In this document: in pieces, positions 34,801 through 49,383 of the stretch | Numbering within the stretch: the stretch's first letter is position 1 | Layout of the letters: each line of letters starts with the position of its first letter | DNA from: Eopsaltria australis | Taxonomy: Eukaryota > Chordata > Aves > Passeriformes > Petroicidae | Assembly: GCA_034509425.1 (NCBI GenBank) | Contig: JAVTVJ010000069.1 | Coordinates: 3,479,501 to 3,543,500, forward strand | Reading direction: 5' to 3' | DNA length: 64,000 nucleotides | Notes under the pieces: model-generated | What the model was told of the DNA's origin: nothing | What the model saw: the letters and a program-made list of their open reading frames with translations, nothing else | Databases searched by the model: none | Made by a program: the position numbers and the translations under genes

Positions 34801-35389
34801 AAAAATGAGTTTTCGGCTATCAGCTCAGGAGTATTGAGTGGGCAACAGAGACAAGAGGTAAAAAACGCCCCTTAAATTCTTGGAAAGTGCCAGGTAAAGA
34901 ATTTTCTTTCAAGAGTCAAAAGAAGTAACTGGGGATGAGCTTTTCTACATTTCAGCCTGAGAAATGGAATGAGATTAAGGAAGGAGATCTGCATAAAAGA
35001 GACGGTGACATTCCATAGTTCGTGATTCTTTAGAGAAAAAGAGAGGAATGATAACAGGATAAAGGGAAGTTTGAATATAGGATTATTTTTACTCAATAAG
35101 ATTATTTTTACCTATGGCATTCTAAGGGCAAAAGGGATAAAAAAAGTTGGTAATTAATAGAAACTTGCTATGAACTTGAAACACAAGTAAGAGAACATTT
35201 CATGCAGAAGCGTGAGATTCTTGTGTAGGAATACTCTATCAATAAGTAGAAGCTGGGAAGGACTTTACAGGCAGCTTTTCTGCAAAATAGCATCTGGGAG
35301 ATGTACTGAAAGGAAAGCTGAATAGAAGCCAACACTGTCAAACTGGGATGAAAAAAGCAAAATTCACAAAAGCACAGAAGAGTCACATG

Positions 35390-35600
35390 TGAAACACATG
35401 GAGTAGCCTTTTCTCTGTGCCGCACTGTCAAGTCCTGAGCTGGAGTGCTGTGTCTCATTTTGGTTGTTTCAAGACAGATGTAGGTGATAGGAATTAAGGA
35501 AGAAAGTGAAACTGAAGGCATATAAAAGTTATGACCCTTAAGGAAGGACAGATGGAATTGGGTTTGGTATAGTGGAAAATATGCAGTCGATTCTAGAAAA
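35390..35600 (+). repeat. Possible old, eroded CR1 or related LINE piece
   Basis: GAGCTGGAGTGCTGTGTCTC followed by a purine-rich stretch resembles the CR1 block around the sequence for a typical 'tgtcc agttctggg' region, but heavily diverged. The 149-codon open frame on the opposite strand here is probably incidental. Confidence 0.25.
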
Positions 35601-38600
35601 ATCTGAGACTGTTGCAAAGCCAGTATAATCCAGCGTCTTCCATATCTACTGTGGTGCTGAATTACAATAAGAAAGAAAAATACCAGAATGCACTAGGCCA
35701 GATAACTGATGAAACTCCTGGTGTCTAGACTTCTGATTTATTTATTTTTGGTTTTTTTCCCTTTTAAAGTCAAGTAATTTTGTCTACAAGGAAAAGATTG
35801 GTATAGATGATTTTACCTTGAAGACTGGGAACAGATGAAATTGTCTTCTGAGATCTTCATCAGCTCTATTTTCTCTACTGTGCTGATAAATATAATGAAG
35901 GATAAAACAAATGAAAGTGATTTAATCACAAATAACTTGTATTGTGATTAAAGACATGAGTTTAGCCATAAACTGAGTCTGTGGAACAGCTGGCAACAGT
36001 TTTGTTGAAGGTTTCCACTGGTGAAAGATGGGAAAGTGTACAAATGGCAGTGACATCACAACCCAGTCTGTACCCTGGGGTGGGTCATTGACATGGCGCA
36101 TTGAAATTAATATAAATTTTCAGGCTTCTTTTTGGAGTGCATCAGTTATTTCACTTTCAGATGAAAGTGGTGTTTGGTTTTGGGAATAGTTTGTTTCTGA
36201 GTTTACTCCCAAGAGCTTATTTCTACAGAACACTTTTGGTTCTTTCCATCTTTTGTCATCCTGGGACACTGTCCTTGTGACTTCATTTCTGCACTGACAC
36301 GATTTATCCTGGAGAATGCAATGCATATCCTTAACTTTGGCCTACAAAGATATTTCTCTGTGTTTTTTCTTTCCACATAACATCACTGCCAAGACTCCAA
36401 GGAAACTCAGGCTAAGTGGTATTCCATGGAAATGTGGCCATCCAGAGGGGCTATTTCAGAGCAAAATGAATAAAAGCTGTTAAACCCATGAAGTCCATGG
36501 GCCTCTTCTGCAGGTAATAGGTGTATTTTTAGCAGTGTAGTTATAACTTCTGGTACAATTTTTCCACTGGTACAATTTCATAGTGTTTCATTAATATAAC
36601 CCTGGGACAAACAAAGCTGTGTGAAATAAAACCTTTCTGTATCTGAAAGGTCTTATGCAAGCACTCCATCCCATCCCACATCTAAACCTTAGGTGACAGT
36701 GAATTATCAACAGTTCACAATACAAATACGTGGAGAAAATAACAGATGTCTTTACTACAGGGATGCACCAGCCAAGCTCCTGTCTTTGAACTGAACTACA
36801 TTTTGAATGTGCTGCATAGTGCTGGACAGGATGTGAGCAGAACAGAGAATTTCAATTCACTTTTTAGTCTCAGACTCTCAAAGGGAATTACTCTCAAGTG
36901 ACAATTACTTTCTTTTAAATATTTGTATTTCTCAATACAATGCCAAAACTTGAGGGCAAGGACTTCTCTTTTACTTTACTGTTTCACCCTCCAATAATAG
37001 AGTGTTTTGTACATATATATAATTTAAATAACATGACTGAATCAAATGGGTGTTATTAATACACATAACGTGTGTTTACTACTGGAAGCTGTTCTGATTA
37101 AATGTTTATATGCTCCCAAGGGTCAGTGAATGTGGTAATTTTCATCTAAAGGAATCAGTGTAAACATCTCTTCTCCCTGAGCATGCTCTTCATGACTCAT
37201 GACCACATCACTGAATCTTTCCCTTGTCAGGACAGGCCATGATAAAAATTAAGATTTTTAAAAGTTTTTAAGGATGTGTGTGGAGAGTGATCTTCCACTG
37301 TTACTATTTAATCTAGGAAAAAGAAACTTAAAATGCAGAGGCAGAAAAAAGGTGATGAAGTCACATGTAAAATATTTAACCCTACCTAAAATAAAACTCT
37401 TAAGACAAGTAACTGTGGGTTTCGTATTTAAACAACATATATGGACGAGTCTTGACAGATGGAGAAAATGGCTGTCTCTGGATTGAGCTGGTGCTGATGT
37501 TTGGGAGCATATTTTTTCCTACATCACAGTTTTTCCATCTGCTCCCCCACCCAGCACCACACCATATCTGTCTTCTCTTCTGAGAGACACAGAACCTGCC
37601 TGTGCAGCTGGTATCACCACTTCTGTCATTCCAAACACATATTTTTCCTTTGTTTAAAAGTTCCCATTTCTTTTGGTATACCTCAGGTGTTGAAAATCTT
37701 AGCTATCCCCTAGAATTACATCTCATAGTCACCTCCAAGGTATATGGTCCCTGAGGACATGGATGGGAAAAGCATCCTAGGATTAATAAGAAATTGTCTC
37801 AGAACAGAGGAAATGGCGAATATTTCTGAAGGCACCTGCCTTGTACAACTTGAATGCAAATTACAATTGATCAACAGAATAAATTACCCTAATTATAGGC
37901 TTGGATTAAATCTCTCAGATTAGAGAAGTTGTTGCTTCTGCTCATAAAGTTGTGTTATGTGGTCACAATATTGTTTTGCCTTGGGGTAGTTAGGTTTTTT
38001 CCATGACAGACCTTTCACATGTACTTGGCCACATGCTCTTCTGAGGAAAAATATTTTGGCATTTCAGAAAAAAGCAGTAGGATTCCTGCCAGCTGGGGTT
38101 TCCTGCATTTCAGACTGCAGTGTCTGGTGGCTAGTATTGATGCTGGCTACCATGGCACTGAGTTCTGGTTCAGAGGTAAGAAGAGTGACAGAGCTGAGGG
38201 GAGGACCAAAGTATCACATCTGTCTGTTGCATTGGTAGATAAATTGTGATGAGAGGCAGAGTGAGAATTCCATGTCCTAGAGCTGATTTAGTCAAGCTCC
38301 AGTGCTTAAAAGGAAGATGCTGGCATCTTCTAAATTTCCTCTCCTTTTGAGTAGGTAGTCTCTCAGGTATCACTACAATCTCCCTTTCCTACTTCTTCCC
38401 CCTTTCACTTTGTGAAGTAACAGTATTCACTGACTTTGGTTATCTGCATATTCTACAGACTGGGATCTAAAACCACATCTGTTTCCCTAAAGTTCCTGAC
38501 CCAGTCCTTCAGCTGATAGGTGAGCACAGTTTAGGAGCATGTTTTGTCCAGGGTAATCTTTAACCATTTGCACTCCTAAGAGTGAAGGAAACCCTTCACG

Positions 38601-41600
38601 TGGACTGAGGAGTCCTCAGGCAACTAAAGGGGCTAGTGAGATACAGATCCTGGGTTTTGTTGTGATGTAAACTCTAGATCAGGACTCTCTGTACTGTTTT
38701 CATGCAGGGCTGAACTTTTAGCTCTAACTCTGTTTGCAATATTAAGCTAGTTATGTAAGTGTACATTTCTGTACGCGTCACTGCACAGTCATGCCTGGGC
38801 TCTCACCAAACTTTCCTTCTGTTGTACCGCTTTCTAAACAGCCAACAAGAACTCTAAAGAGCTTCTGGTTGTACCAAAATTAACATGGCTGACAAAAAGG
38901 TCTGATGAAAGATATTTCCTTTTAAGTAGAATTTGATGCTTCCAAGGTATGCACAAAACAAGCTTGAATAGCTCTTAAAAGATCCAGGAAATGAATTTTC
39001 AAATTAGCAACAGCATCCCAAAAAAGATTAGGTTACCAGAGACTAGCTTTTGAAATGTATTGATCTTCCTTTATATGCCTATGATTATAAGAGAAAGGAT
39101 AGGAACACTGAAAAATAATGGTAACTGGTTTTAATTCCTCTTTATTCTTTTCAAAAGGATGTCAGATTCTCTCTGCTATACTGCTAAAAGCTATTTGAAG
39201 ATCCTGAATGGTCTCACCTAATGCCTAATGAATGTCTTAGTACAGGAATAAATTCAGGTAGTACATCACTTAATTAACTGGCTCATAAAATAACTACACT
39301 CAGAGAAGTAATACTTCATTTTAAGGGATCTTTAGTTGCATTGCATGATGGTAGTAAAAGAGACATTTTAAAAAGTAACTATTTGGGATCAGTGTCTCCA
39401 AAAGTAAACTCAAAGAACAATAAGAAATTCAGTTTTAATATGGTTGCTACTCAAATGTAGCTTTGATTTATTAAGGGATACAAATTGTTTAGGTAAACAA
39501 AAGAACAAACAAACAACAACAAAAGAAAAAAAGACTTTTTCCTCCTGTTCCTCATTCACTATAACCCAGTTGTACTATTCTGATGAACTGATACTTATGG
39601 TAATAATTAGAAGAACCCAGCAGTACTACCCATTTCCAAATATCCTCGAAGTAAATATGCCCTGCATGTTTCCCTTTTTAATGTCATTCAGAAAAGCTTT
39701 TAATGAATTGCAAGTAAATTCTTACCATATGTCCAAGACAGCAATCAGGCGGAACTTTCAGCCAGGATAACTGTAAAAGCACTGGTTTGTTTTTTTTTTT
39801 TTTTCTGTTTATATTGGACGCTATCCTATTACCAATAAGAAGACACAATGTGAACATTTACCACTGTTACATCTCCAAGGCATTTGTACTGTAATGCTAT
39901 GGAATACAAAATTCTGCAAAGTTGCCCTAGCTCTAAGTCTGATAAAAATGAATAAACTCAGAACCCAGATATTTCTCCTGAGAATTTGGAGATTTATGGA
40001 TTTTTTAATCAAGAAAACTGTTATTGTTTCTTTTTCAGCCAAAGACTCCAGAATAACCTATCACAGTCTTAACCAGAATCCAACAGGGAATAATCCCTCT
40101 CTTGCCAAAAGCACATAAAAATTCATCCATGGAACAGGACAAAGCCAAGATTTACTGAAGTGCTAAAAACAATCAAGTGTGAGGGCAAGAAGCTCTTATC
40201 CACCAGTGGCTCAGCATTCTGTGGGATGCACAACATTTAAATTGCTGCTCTGCTGGATGTGGGTCATGAGTGTGGCTCATGAGCAGGACATCTCTCCAAG
40301 TAGACATCTAAAATGATGTGTCTGAAGGTGGGAGCGGTGTCCCACACTGAATGTAAGCAAACATCACTGTGTTTTTGCACGTTAACACATTTTTCCCCAG
40401 AAAAAGCCTGGAAAGACGATGGTTCAGGATGGTAAAAACTTTCAGTAAGCATGTTTTTTTTTGTTTAAATAAACCAAGTCCATAATCCATTCAGCTCTAG
40501 CATCCCCTTGAAATGTTACACTGGAGGAATCAAAGTAGTCTTAGTTGTCGTTCTCTTGGAGAGCAAAAAATTAAATTGAGCTTAGGGTAACTGTGTCTCT
40601 TGCTGTTTGAGACTCACTCTCAGAAAAAAAGGACATGTGACTTGGTTAAACCTTGCATTATAAAAAGCTGTGCTTGTGGGTGTTTCCTTCTGATGATTTT
40701 TATTTTACGTGCCAATGTGTTTTGAAAATGATGTAAATTTAAAGTAACCAACAACATTGAAAAAGATTTGTGGCATTGGTAAATATTATGGACTTATATT
40801 TAGTGATTTGAGTATTTACATGCAGAAAAATCATGTGGCTTGTTGTGAGAATGGTCATAGACATGAAAAGAGATTAGCTAAATCCACAGTTTAAAAAAAG
40901 ATATTAAATTATCCTGCTTTGATGGCCTCTTTTATAAATAGCCAGAAATGTTACTGTTTGGGATAAAATTTACTGTTACTGATGTCTTCAATAAAATATC
41001 CTCATTAAAAAAGAAAGACTGCTGTGTTACAGTGAGGACTTATCCTATCCATTAGGGTAGATTTAACACCAAAAATAAAATAATGAAATTTATCTACACC
41101 AATATAGCATAATATTACCACAGGAACTGCCAAGAGTTACTAGTTGACTAGAGAGTCAGGGAGAGTGGTATATCTTGCTTTCCTTTGCTTTTTTTCTAAG
41201 TATCACAGGGACAGTATAAAGCATGATGTAACTTTAAAATTCCATCCAGGTGAATGGTGGGAGGGAGAACCCATGAAGTGTTCCTAAAATGATGCCATCA
41301 TGACAAACTCAGTATTTCTATAGCTATATTGAATAGTGTTCACGTTATTTCCTGATGGTTGTCACTTTTTGAACAAGGAACCTCTTCCTATGGATTTTGG
41401 TCAGAAGAACACCTTGCACTAAATGTGGAATTATGGGAAGTTTCCAAAATGTGTTTTAAATCATTTTGTGGGCGAATTAATTTTTTAAAAAAATAATATT
41501 CTCCAAGTGGCTAGATTGTTTTTATGCTCTTCAAATTACCCCATCCCAAAAGCTTCCCTAAAATATTGCTAAACAGAGGTTCAAAGTAGCTTCCTTAAGA

Positions 41601-44600
41601 TAACATTTAAACTTTGGGTACCCACGATACATGAACATGGAAATTAAGAAGTGTTATTTTATTACCAACCATCTGCTTTTATGTGCATATTCTGAATTAA
41701 AGTTCTTTCACCATGAAGCCAGAGGGTTCACAGGAGAGGCAAATCAGACACTGAAGTGGTTGATTGAGCCTTGATTCAAGGAAGCTGATGTGGGGAATTA
41801 AACTGGAACTCCACACAAAACTTTCCTTATGCTGAATCCCTTATTCCTGTAATGATACAACTCATCAGGGCTTCTAACAATAAGAATTTGCTCTAAATAT
41901 TTAAGAAAATAATTGTTAGATATGAGATAGCCCAGAAAGTGGTGATTTGTTTGCTTTTTTAGCTCTTCAACCTCTAACCTGTGTGATCTTGGGCAGATAA
42001 TTTTCTCCTACTTGCTAAAAAAAAGAGAGACGGTTTTGTGGAACTTTTAAAATGTTTATATATTTATGAATTATGCCTTTCCTGATCCACAGAAGTGCTG
42101 TGAGAACACAAAGAAAGGGTGAAATGCCCAGATTCTACAGACAGAATGTCAGCTATGTGCATACTACTAGTTATCAGAAACATCAGTCAGCAAACGAAAA
42201 ACAAAATCCAATAAAATTTTATTTTCTTCTGAGAGGATGAACTGTGTGGGCTAGAGTTCAGAAATACAAGTTTTTAATTGGGAATGGCAAATACGCACAA
42301 AAGAGGAGCTGGAATTTCTTTGGTGTTAGCAGAGGTGTTAAAACCAAGGTTCCCATTTTGCAGGAGAACTTATTAATGAGTCACACCTGTTCAGATTTTA
42401 ATGTTATGGTGTATGACAGAAACTGCTGACCTCTCTTAAGGAAACACAGAACTGTACAGGCTGGTCAGAAAATCTTGGCAAATCTGGAAGGCTACAGCAG
42501 GACATACCTTCTGTTTGGATATTTTGTAAAGCATTGTGTGGGCTGTAAACTGCAGAACTACTACTTCATTTTATGAAAAGTCACCTTCTATGTTTCATTT
42601 ACTCTCCCACATGATTTATTTAAAAGAGAGGAAAAATATCTCAGTAGCTGAAGCTGTTTCTTAGCTCAGTAACAACCCAAGCAGAAAGGACACACCAGTG
42701 GGAAGATCGTGAGAAAAAGCTGAAGAAGTTGGTGAATTATCAGTATGCAGGGTCATGCACATGTACAAGCCTGCTCAGCCAGCATTTGCAGGCTGGGCTC
42801 TTGCTGGAGCACGTGATAAAGAAGTGAAGGGCAATCTAATTAGAAACTATAAATGCTGTGCTGAGGCCATGCCTGTTTACCTCCCACTATAAAAACATGC
42901 CCTCTGTTGCATTCTACACAGTAATAAACAGCCTGTAGAAAGGCACTGTGGCTAACAGGATACCTCCTGCTCTAATTCCCAGGGCTGTTCTTTCTCCCCT
43001 CTGTCCCTGACCTTAAATAACTCCCCCTTTCTTCCACCACTGGCCTCGCCAGCCCTCCTGGGCACTCCTGGCCGGGCTCAGCTGTGCTCGTCCCTGCCAC
43101 GTGCCTCCCAAAGGTCACCAAGGACAGGTGCCCTGCTGCTGCTCTGCGTGCTGCCAGTGAGTAAAGGCAGCAAAGCCCCAGTCCCAGCTCTGTAAGAACT
43201 TGCAAAATAAAGTGAAGAATCCCTGGGCATCAAAGGAAAGTCCAGACGCTTCCCTCCCGTCTCAGGTCACGTTTAGGATTCACCCATTACCACCTCACAG
43301 CATGAGCAATTTTATTATTGGAGCAGTTATTACTTTACACCCCTAAAATAGTAATATATTGAGTTTGATAATGCCTGCTGTCTGAGGCTAAGGACATTTT
43401 AAAACAATATTACAGTATTGACTCGATTTCAACTTCCTACTGAAACACCAAGACCTTTTATCTCCCTTACTTTTTATATAAAAAAACCAAACATATTTGA
43501 GTAAACGATCAGTTAAGTTAATCATAGTAAAGTAAACCTAGCCAAGACAGGCTGAGTGCTAGCACTGAGCTCCAGCTACGAAACCAGGCATTAAAATCTG
43601 GAATGCTGTGGTGAAAACATAATTTCTAAGACATGGGACATGGTGTCCCTCCCACCACAAGGCCTTTGAGAGTGTTATAGATGAGATATAATTGGTTACC
43701 AGTTCAACCAATTTTTAGTTTGAACTTTGCTACTAAATCTGGTCTCCATTTAATACGATGGTAATCAGAATCAAATTATGCTTAAAACTTTCAAACATTA
43801 AAAACATTAAAACAAATGACAAGGAAATAGACCAGAGATTTAGGAAGTGGGAAGCATATAATTTAATATAATCACAGTCAGAGAGAGATAAAATGCCTTC
43901 ACTCACCGAAGGGTCCATAAACAGACAGGAAGCACTACTGATTTGTTGGATGAGTCAGAAAATGCTGGAATAAAAACACCAGTTCCTGTGGGATTGAGCA
44001 GGGGCATGGACTTCACACAAGACGACAGCATGCAAAGACTTTGTGCAAAGACCTTTACTATGCAGAGTTCCTTGTGCAAAGACGTTTAGTGCGCAGTGAA
44101 AATTCCTTAAATACCACCACAAAAACAGGATATATCATCATATAAACAAGAAATGGTTCACTACAATGTTCCCCAATCACCTGGGCTATTTTACAGTTTT
44201 TACCTATTATGGTAACAGGTAAACAATGCCTTATAAGGTTACAAACTATAATTCTCAGTTCCAATAGGTCTAAACAGTCTACAAACCCACAATTCTCTCC
44301 TAGCCCACCCCTGGTGACCTGGATGTATTCCCAGAGTCCCCTCTGGGCCTAGAAAGAGGCTCATTCTGGTCTTTAAGAGACCTGCTCCTCTATCACACAC
44401 ATAGTGTAACCCAACAGTTTCTGTAAGTTCTTATCACTTAGGATTTGCAATTATTCCAGAGCTGTAGTAGCCCTCACACCTTCAATTGGTTAGTGTTGTT
44501 CTCTTCCCCACAGACCAATTTGGTACTCAGGGAGCTGGAAATTCCCTTGAGCCAGAGGGGAAAATTGAAGTCAAGTTTCTTAACTGCCTTATCTGCTTTA

Positions 44601-46244
44601 CAACTCCTTTAAAAAATGCACTATCACTGCTTATCAGAGGGTGGTTTATGTTTAATATTTTCAAAGAGATAAAAGGTTATGAACCAGGAACCTGGCCCTG
44701 ATGTTCATGCAAGGTGACAGAAAGGGAGTGAGGCCCATTTCAACTTACCTTTCAGAAAAGCCGCCTGTCTACATGCACATCATTGATGAGTAGGACACAC
44801 CTCTTCCTCCTCTTAACTGGTTTATTCAAACAAACATCACTGGCAGAGGGCAATCTGCTCAGCTGCCTTACTGTGCAGAGGCTAAGAGTTGCCCTGGTGC
44901 AAAAAATCAATATTTAGAAACCACTCGTTGCTGGGTTCAGCTCAGTAGATCTTTTACTGTACCAGGTTAATGTATGCCAGCAGGCAGAGAGCTCCAAGAA
45001 CAATCTCCACATTGTCTTGGATTTTCTTGTGTGGTAAGTCAGCCCAGGGAAAGTCCAGTTCCCTCCTTGTGAGCAGAAGGGAGTCTGTGACATCACAACA
45101 GGGTCATGTAAGGATACAAAAGGTGACAGAGGGATATGAGAAGTTTACAGATGTATGTTTTTCTACTGTCTCAGTTATTTTCTTTCCAAGAATTTTTAGA
45201 CACTTTTCTAAATTTGTGCCCACCAGAGTCCGAAGTTTTAGTTGTCACAGATACAGTCTTATCCAGCAACATGCAAAAGGACATGCTTCGGGAGGTGGAG
45301 AGATCAACATTTTGGTATTAACTTTTGGAAATTGGTATAACTTGTCAAAAATAAAACAAAAACTCTAAAGCTGCCAGTGAAAAAGGATGGGGTTTTTTCT
45401 TACCAAAATCGTGGTTTATTCAGGAAGGTCATATATGGTATTGGAAAGTTGCCACCCATTTCATTAAAAAAAAAAAAAATTCTGTACAATATGGAATATT
45501 TCCAGATTTACTGATAATGTGTGTGAGTGGATTTTTTTGGCAGAAATGTCATGAAGATTGAAAATTAATTTCTGATTAAAAGACCTGCCACAGAAGTTAA
45601 ATTGTCATTGTATAATTTCCTATTTGTGAGGAAAAGGATTAATTTTTACTTCTTTATGATCAAGTCTTCCAGATTTTCTGACATGTCTATGTTTAAGAAA
45701 TCAGTCTGAAACACATAGTAAAAATTAATTTTCTATCACTTCCTCCAGCACCTGGGAAAACCATCCACAGGAAAAAAGGAATTTTTTCATGTTTCCCTAG
45801 AAAAGATCCACAAATCTGTGTCTTCTATGCTTTAAAAAACAAAATCAGTTGCCAATTGTCCTTCTGACCTATCTTCTCTGAACAAGATTTTAGTCAAGTT
45901 TGACATCTGCTGTACAACACTTTAAACATTTTTTCTATCAGAGTGGCACTTCATCTCAAATTTTCCAAGAGACATTTACATTTTTTAAATTCCTATCTCA
46001 AATTATCCCAATGGCTAATTTCCTTGATATTTCCAGTGTCTGGGCTGGCAAGATCTTACCTCTAAGGCAGTAAGATTTACTTTTGTTTCAAAACAACTTT
46101 AAAATGACAGAATTTCTGAAATTCATGCCACTTCATGAAAAAAATTTAGTATCAACAAGGGTAAGCTTATTATTTTCACCCGCTAGAATTTAGATATTTT
46201 AAAAAAACATCTATGAGCCACTGAGCTATCCTTTATTCCATTTC

Positions 46245-46270
46245 ATATTATATATATATATAATATATTA
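46245..46270. repeat. Short (TA)n repeat
   Basis: About ten TA units with an AATA break near the middle. Confidence 0.75.
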
Positions 46271-49200
46271 TTTCAGTTATTCTATTATGTATATTTCAGA
46301 TCTTTCTTCAGAGGCATGCAAGAACCAGTGCTTTAATATTTGCTTTTTATAGAACATGTAATGATGAAAGGCAGAAAGAAGAGGAAGATAGCTGAAGGCT
46401 TTTTGCACAGGTCTCACAGACAAATATTTGTTAGAACATTTTTTACTGTGGGGTTACATGAACTTTGAATACAAAAAATACTTCGCCAAAGGGAAAGCAG
46501 AAAAAAAATGCAATGAGATCTTTCTGCAATTAATGGTTTTTATTGATTAGACAGACCATTAGTATCTTAAGTGAGGGAGATGTATTAATTCCAGTGTACC
46601 TGCCATTCCTTAATGCTTTTACTTACTTCAGGGAGAAATGCAAGTAAAACTGAAGCAAGTTTGCAGAAATATTGTGAAGCAAACACTGGCCAAGGGGATC
46701 AGTATGAAGCTTTGTCCAAAGGAAAAAGTCTAATGGAGGTTAAAATTTTCTCCAGGATCTATTTTGTTTTGTGGAGGAGGCTGTTCCCCAAAACTGTTAT
46801 CCTGCCCTAAACAGAGCAGGTTTGCAAATTGACTTTACATAAGGCTGAATTTACATCACACAAAGTTTGGGTGAACATTTCCCTGATGGTCAGAAACCTT
46901 CTTACTCTTCAAGATCCTTTTCCAGGTGGATCTTATTCTCCAAAGCAAAATTCTTACCGATGACTGTGACTTTAGCTGTAACTTGTAGAAGCAGTTATTG
47001 GATGGAGTGACAGATCTGAACAAAAGTGCTACTTAGAAATTCAATCACCTGATCCAGTTTACTGCATTAATGGGGATGGCCTTAATATGTAAATGAAACA
47101 GAATTGCCCAGCTTTTTAGGTAAGCTTGAAATTCACGTAGTTCACTTCAAGAAGAGCAGGGCTGTATACCTTTTCTTTCCCACATATGCAGTTCACTTAG
47201 TTTTTGTCCATAAGCTGCTATCAGTAATCAGCATTAGTGTATTTATCAGTTTCAATATATCAACCAAAAATAATAAAATATTCATTTACCCTCAGGGAAA
47301 CAAAGCAGAACCAACCATTCATATAAAGCATTAAGCCATGATTTGCTTCATTTACTGTGTGCAGTTCCTGCCTTGTGGAACATTTGTTTCTTAGTATTTC
47401 ATGCTCTGCTCAGCAGATTAATCACATGAGACCTCACTGGCACTGCAAAAATCATAAGGCCCTCTAACTTTGTATTTATTATATGTTTAATACTTGAAAG
47501 AAGGTAAAAAAAAATGAAAAACAGACTCTATGGTGTAAGTCATGTGATGGGAAGATGGCCAGTTCAGAGAACTTGCAGACAAAAGGCACATTTTCAGGAA
47601 ACTAATTAAAAACATTCATATCCAAGGAATGGGAGGAAACCCAACCCCAAACAAATCAAGATCAATGGCCAAGAAATGTTAAAGCACATAGTGCTTTTCC
47701 TGAAAGTAAGCTATTTACTGCTGTTACATTTACTGAAATGGTGATTTCCTTCTGATCCACCAATCAAATGTTAGATAATAAGAACTGGATGACACAAAAG
47801 AATGTATTTGGGTTCATCCCAAACTCAGTATCCAGTATTTTTGCAGGTTAGCTCAAGTTGACTCTATTTTTAACAAAGTTTATTTTTTGTGTCTGCTTAT
47901 CTCAAATCTGAAAGACCCAGCTGAGCCTGCAAATAGAAAAGCCAAAATACTGTTGGAAAATTTTTGCTTATAGTATTTCTATGTCACTGAGCAGAGTTAA
48001 CTCTCTGAAGGAAGATTGTTTTGGGAAAGTGTAACCTCTGTTTTCAACCTGATGATGTCCATTTATAAGTGCTTTCTAGCTTTCACCACATCTCAGGGTA
48101 AATTTTGGTAATAATATTATTTCAGAGAGATTTTTCCTTAGGGTGACATTAACTGTGGAACAGAAAAGTGGAACAGAAAAATATAGAATATTCTTAAGGA
48201 AAAAAAGGTCTTCCTTCATAATTTAAATGATTCAAGATTCTAAAGTCCACTGAATGGTACATTTCAGCCAAATCCCAATTTCTCCTACAATACTGAAGAG
48301 AAAACTGTTGAATCTACGTGAACCTACTTGCACTTGCAGGGTGGTCCAGCTGACAAAACTTGAGGTATTAGGGGATACTCTGCCCTATGTGATTAATTTA
48401 TGTGGCTGAGGTTATTAATACAGTGGAAAACATTCTATTAGGTAATGAGCATACATTTCATACAATTTCATAAGTACTTTGTCATATTTGGACTGACACT
48501 TCTGTATATGAATTTTTTGGAGGCTGTTCTTGAAATGACAGAATCCAGAAACCCTCTGGAAAGCTAATACCAGGAAGAGGTGGACATTACAGCTGAAGGA
48601 CAGAGGAGTGGAGCCCTGCTGGTGTGCAGAGAGAAGACCTGCAGAGCTTCAAGGGTGGTGGCTGGTGGTCGGTGATGCAGGCCTGGGTTGCCTTTCCATA
48701 TGAGTAATTTTGTCAAGTTTGGCGTTTCCCACTGTGGGCAAAGAATGCATGGGTTGCTTCACTTCATTTTTGTGTAACTTGAGCAGTTCCAAATGCACAC
48801 TTCATAGATTTTTTGTTACACTTTTGAAAGTCCATTAAACTGACAAAAAATCCGGAAAACACCAAAACCATTATCAGATGCCTTTCATACCTTGCTTAGC
48901 TTGAGATAATATTTACTCCATGCTATCTGACCTGATCAGCACTAAATGAGGGAAAAAAAGTACAGACTTCTTTTAATTAGGCATTACAGTATGAAAAAAT
49001 GTGAATAAAGAAGTTGTCATTTGGTCAAAGTAGTTTGTCTAATACCAACTGAAAGGCCTCCAAGGGACCCCCAGAAGTAAGGGGAGAGAAAGAAGGTTTT
49101 CCATAATAGAAGCCTTATCTTTCCATGTTGAGTTAAGAACTCCAGATGGGCAGATGAAGTATTATGTAAAGCCCAGAAGTAACTATTTTTTCACATTGAT

Positions 49201-49383
49201 TGAATTCTGGCCTGTAAAAATTGATAAAGTAATTCACTGAAAAAGTGTACAGAGTATTGTGCAGAAATAGCCTAGCTTTTGTATGATAAGTAAAGTGGAA
49301 AAAAAAGTGGAAGCTCCAAGAGGGGAGAATTGTCCAAATATTAGGGAAAGTATAGAAAACAAATACATTTTCAATCAGAATTT

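Larger units (their letters stand above)
31837..49383. other. Gene-poor AT-rich stretch
   Basis: About 17.5 kb without a recognisable exon. It contains short A-rich simple sequence (39.49-39.54 kb), a tandem-duplicated segment near 44.03-44.10 kb, GC-richer islets at 42.97-43.15 and 48.57-48.69 kb, and one doubtful old LINE piece. Open frames are short or of biased composition. Single small exons of a divergent gene could be missed. Confidence 0.55.

Noticed and set aside
35168..35617. 149-codon open frame on the minus strand
   Set aside because: Serine/leucine/cysteine-rich antisense of a purine-rich, possibly repeat-derived stretch; no motif or domain.
42855..42960. CACTATAAAAAC followed 40 bases later by AATAAA, LTR-like
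   Set aside because: No TG/CA ends or target duplication could be found, so not called.
44790..45110. Segment with AATAAA and TGTGATGTCACAG, LTR-like on the minus strand
   Set aside because: Boundaries and flanking duplication not found; a 132-codon plus-strand frame over it has no family resemblance.
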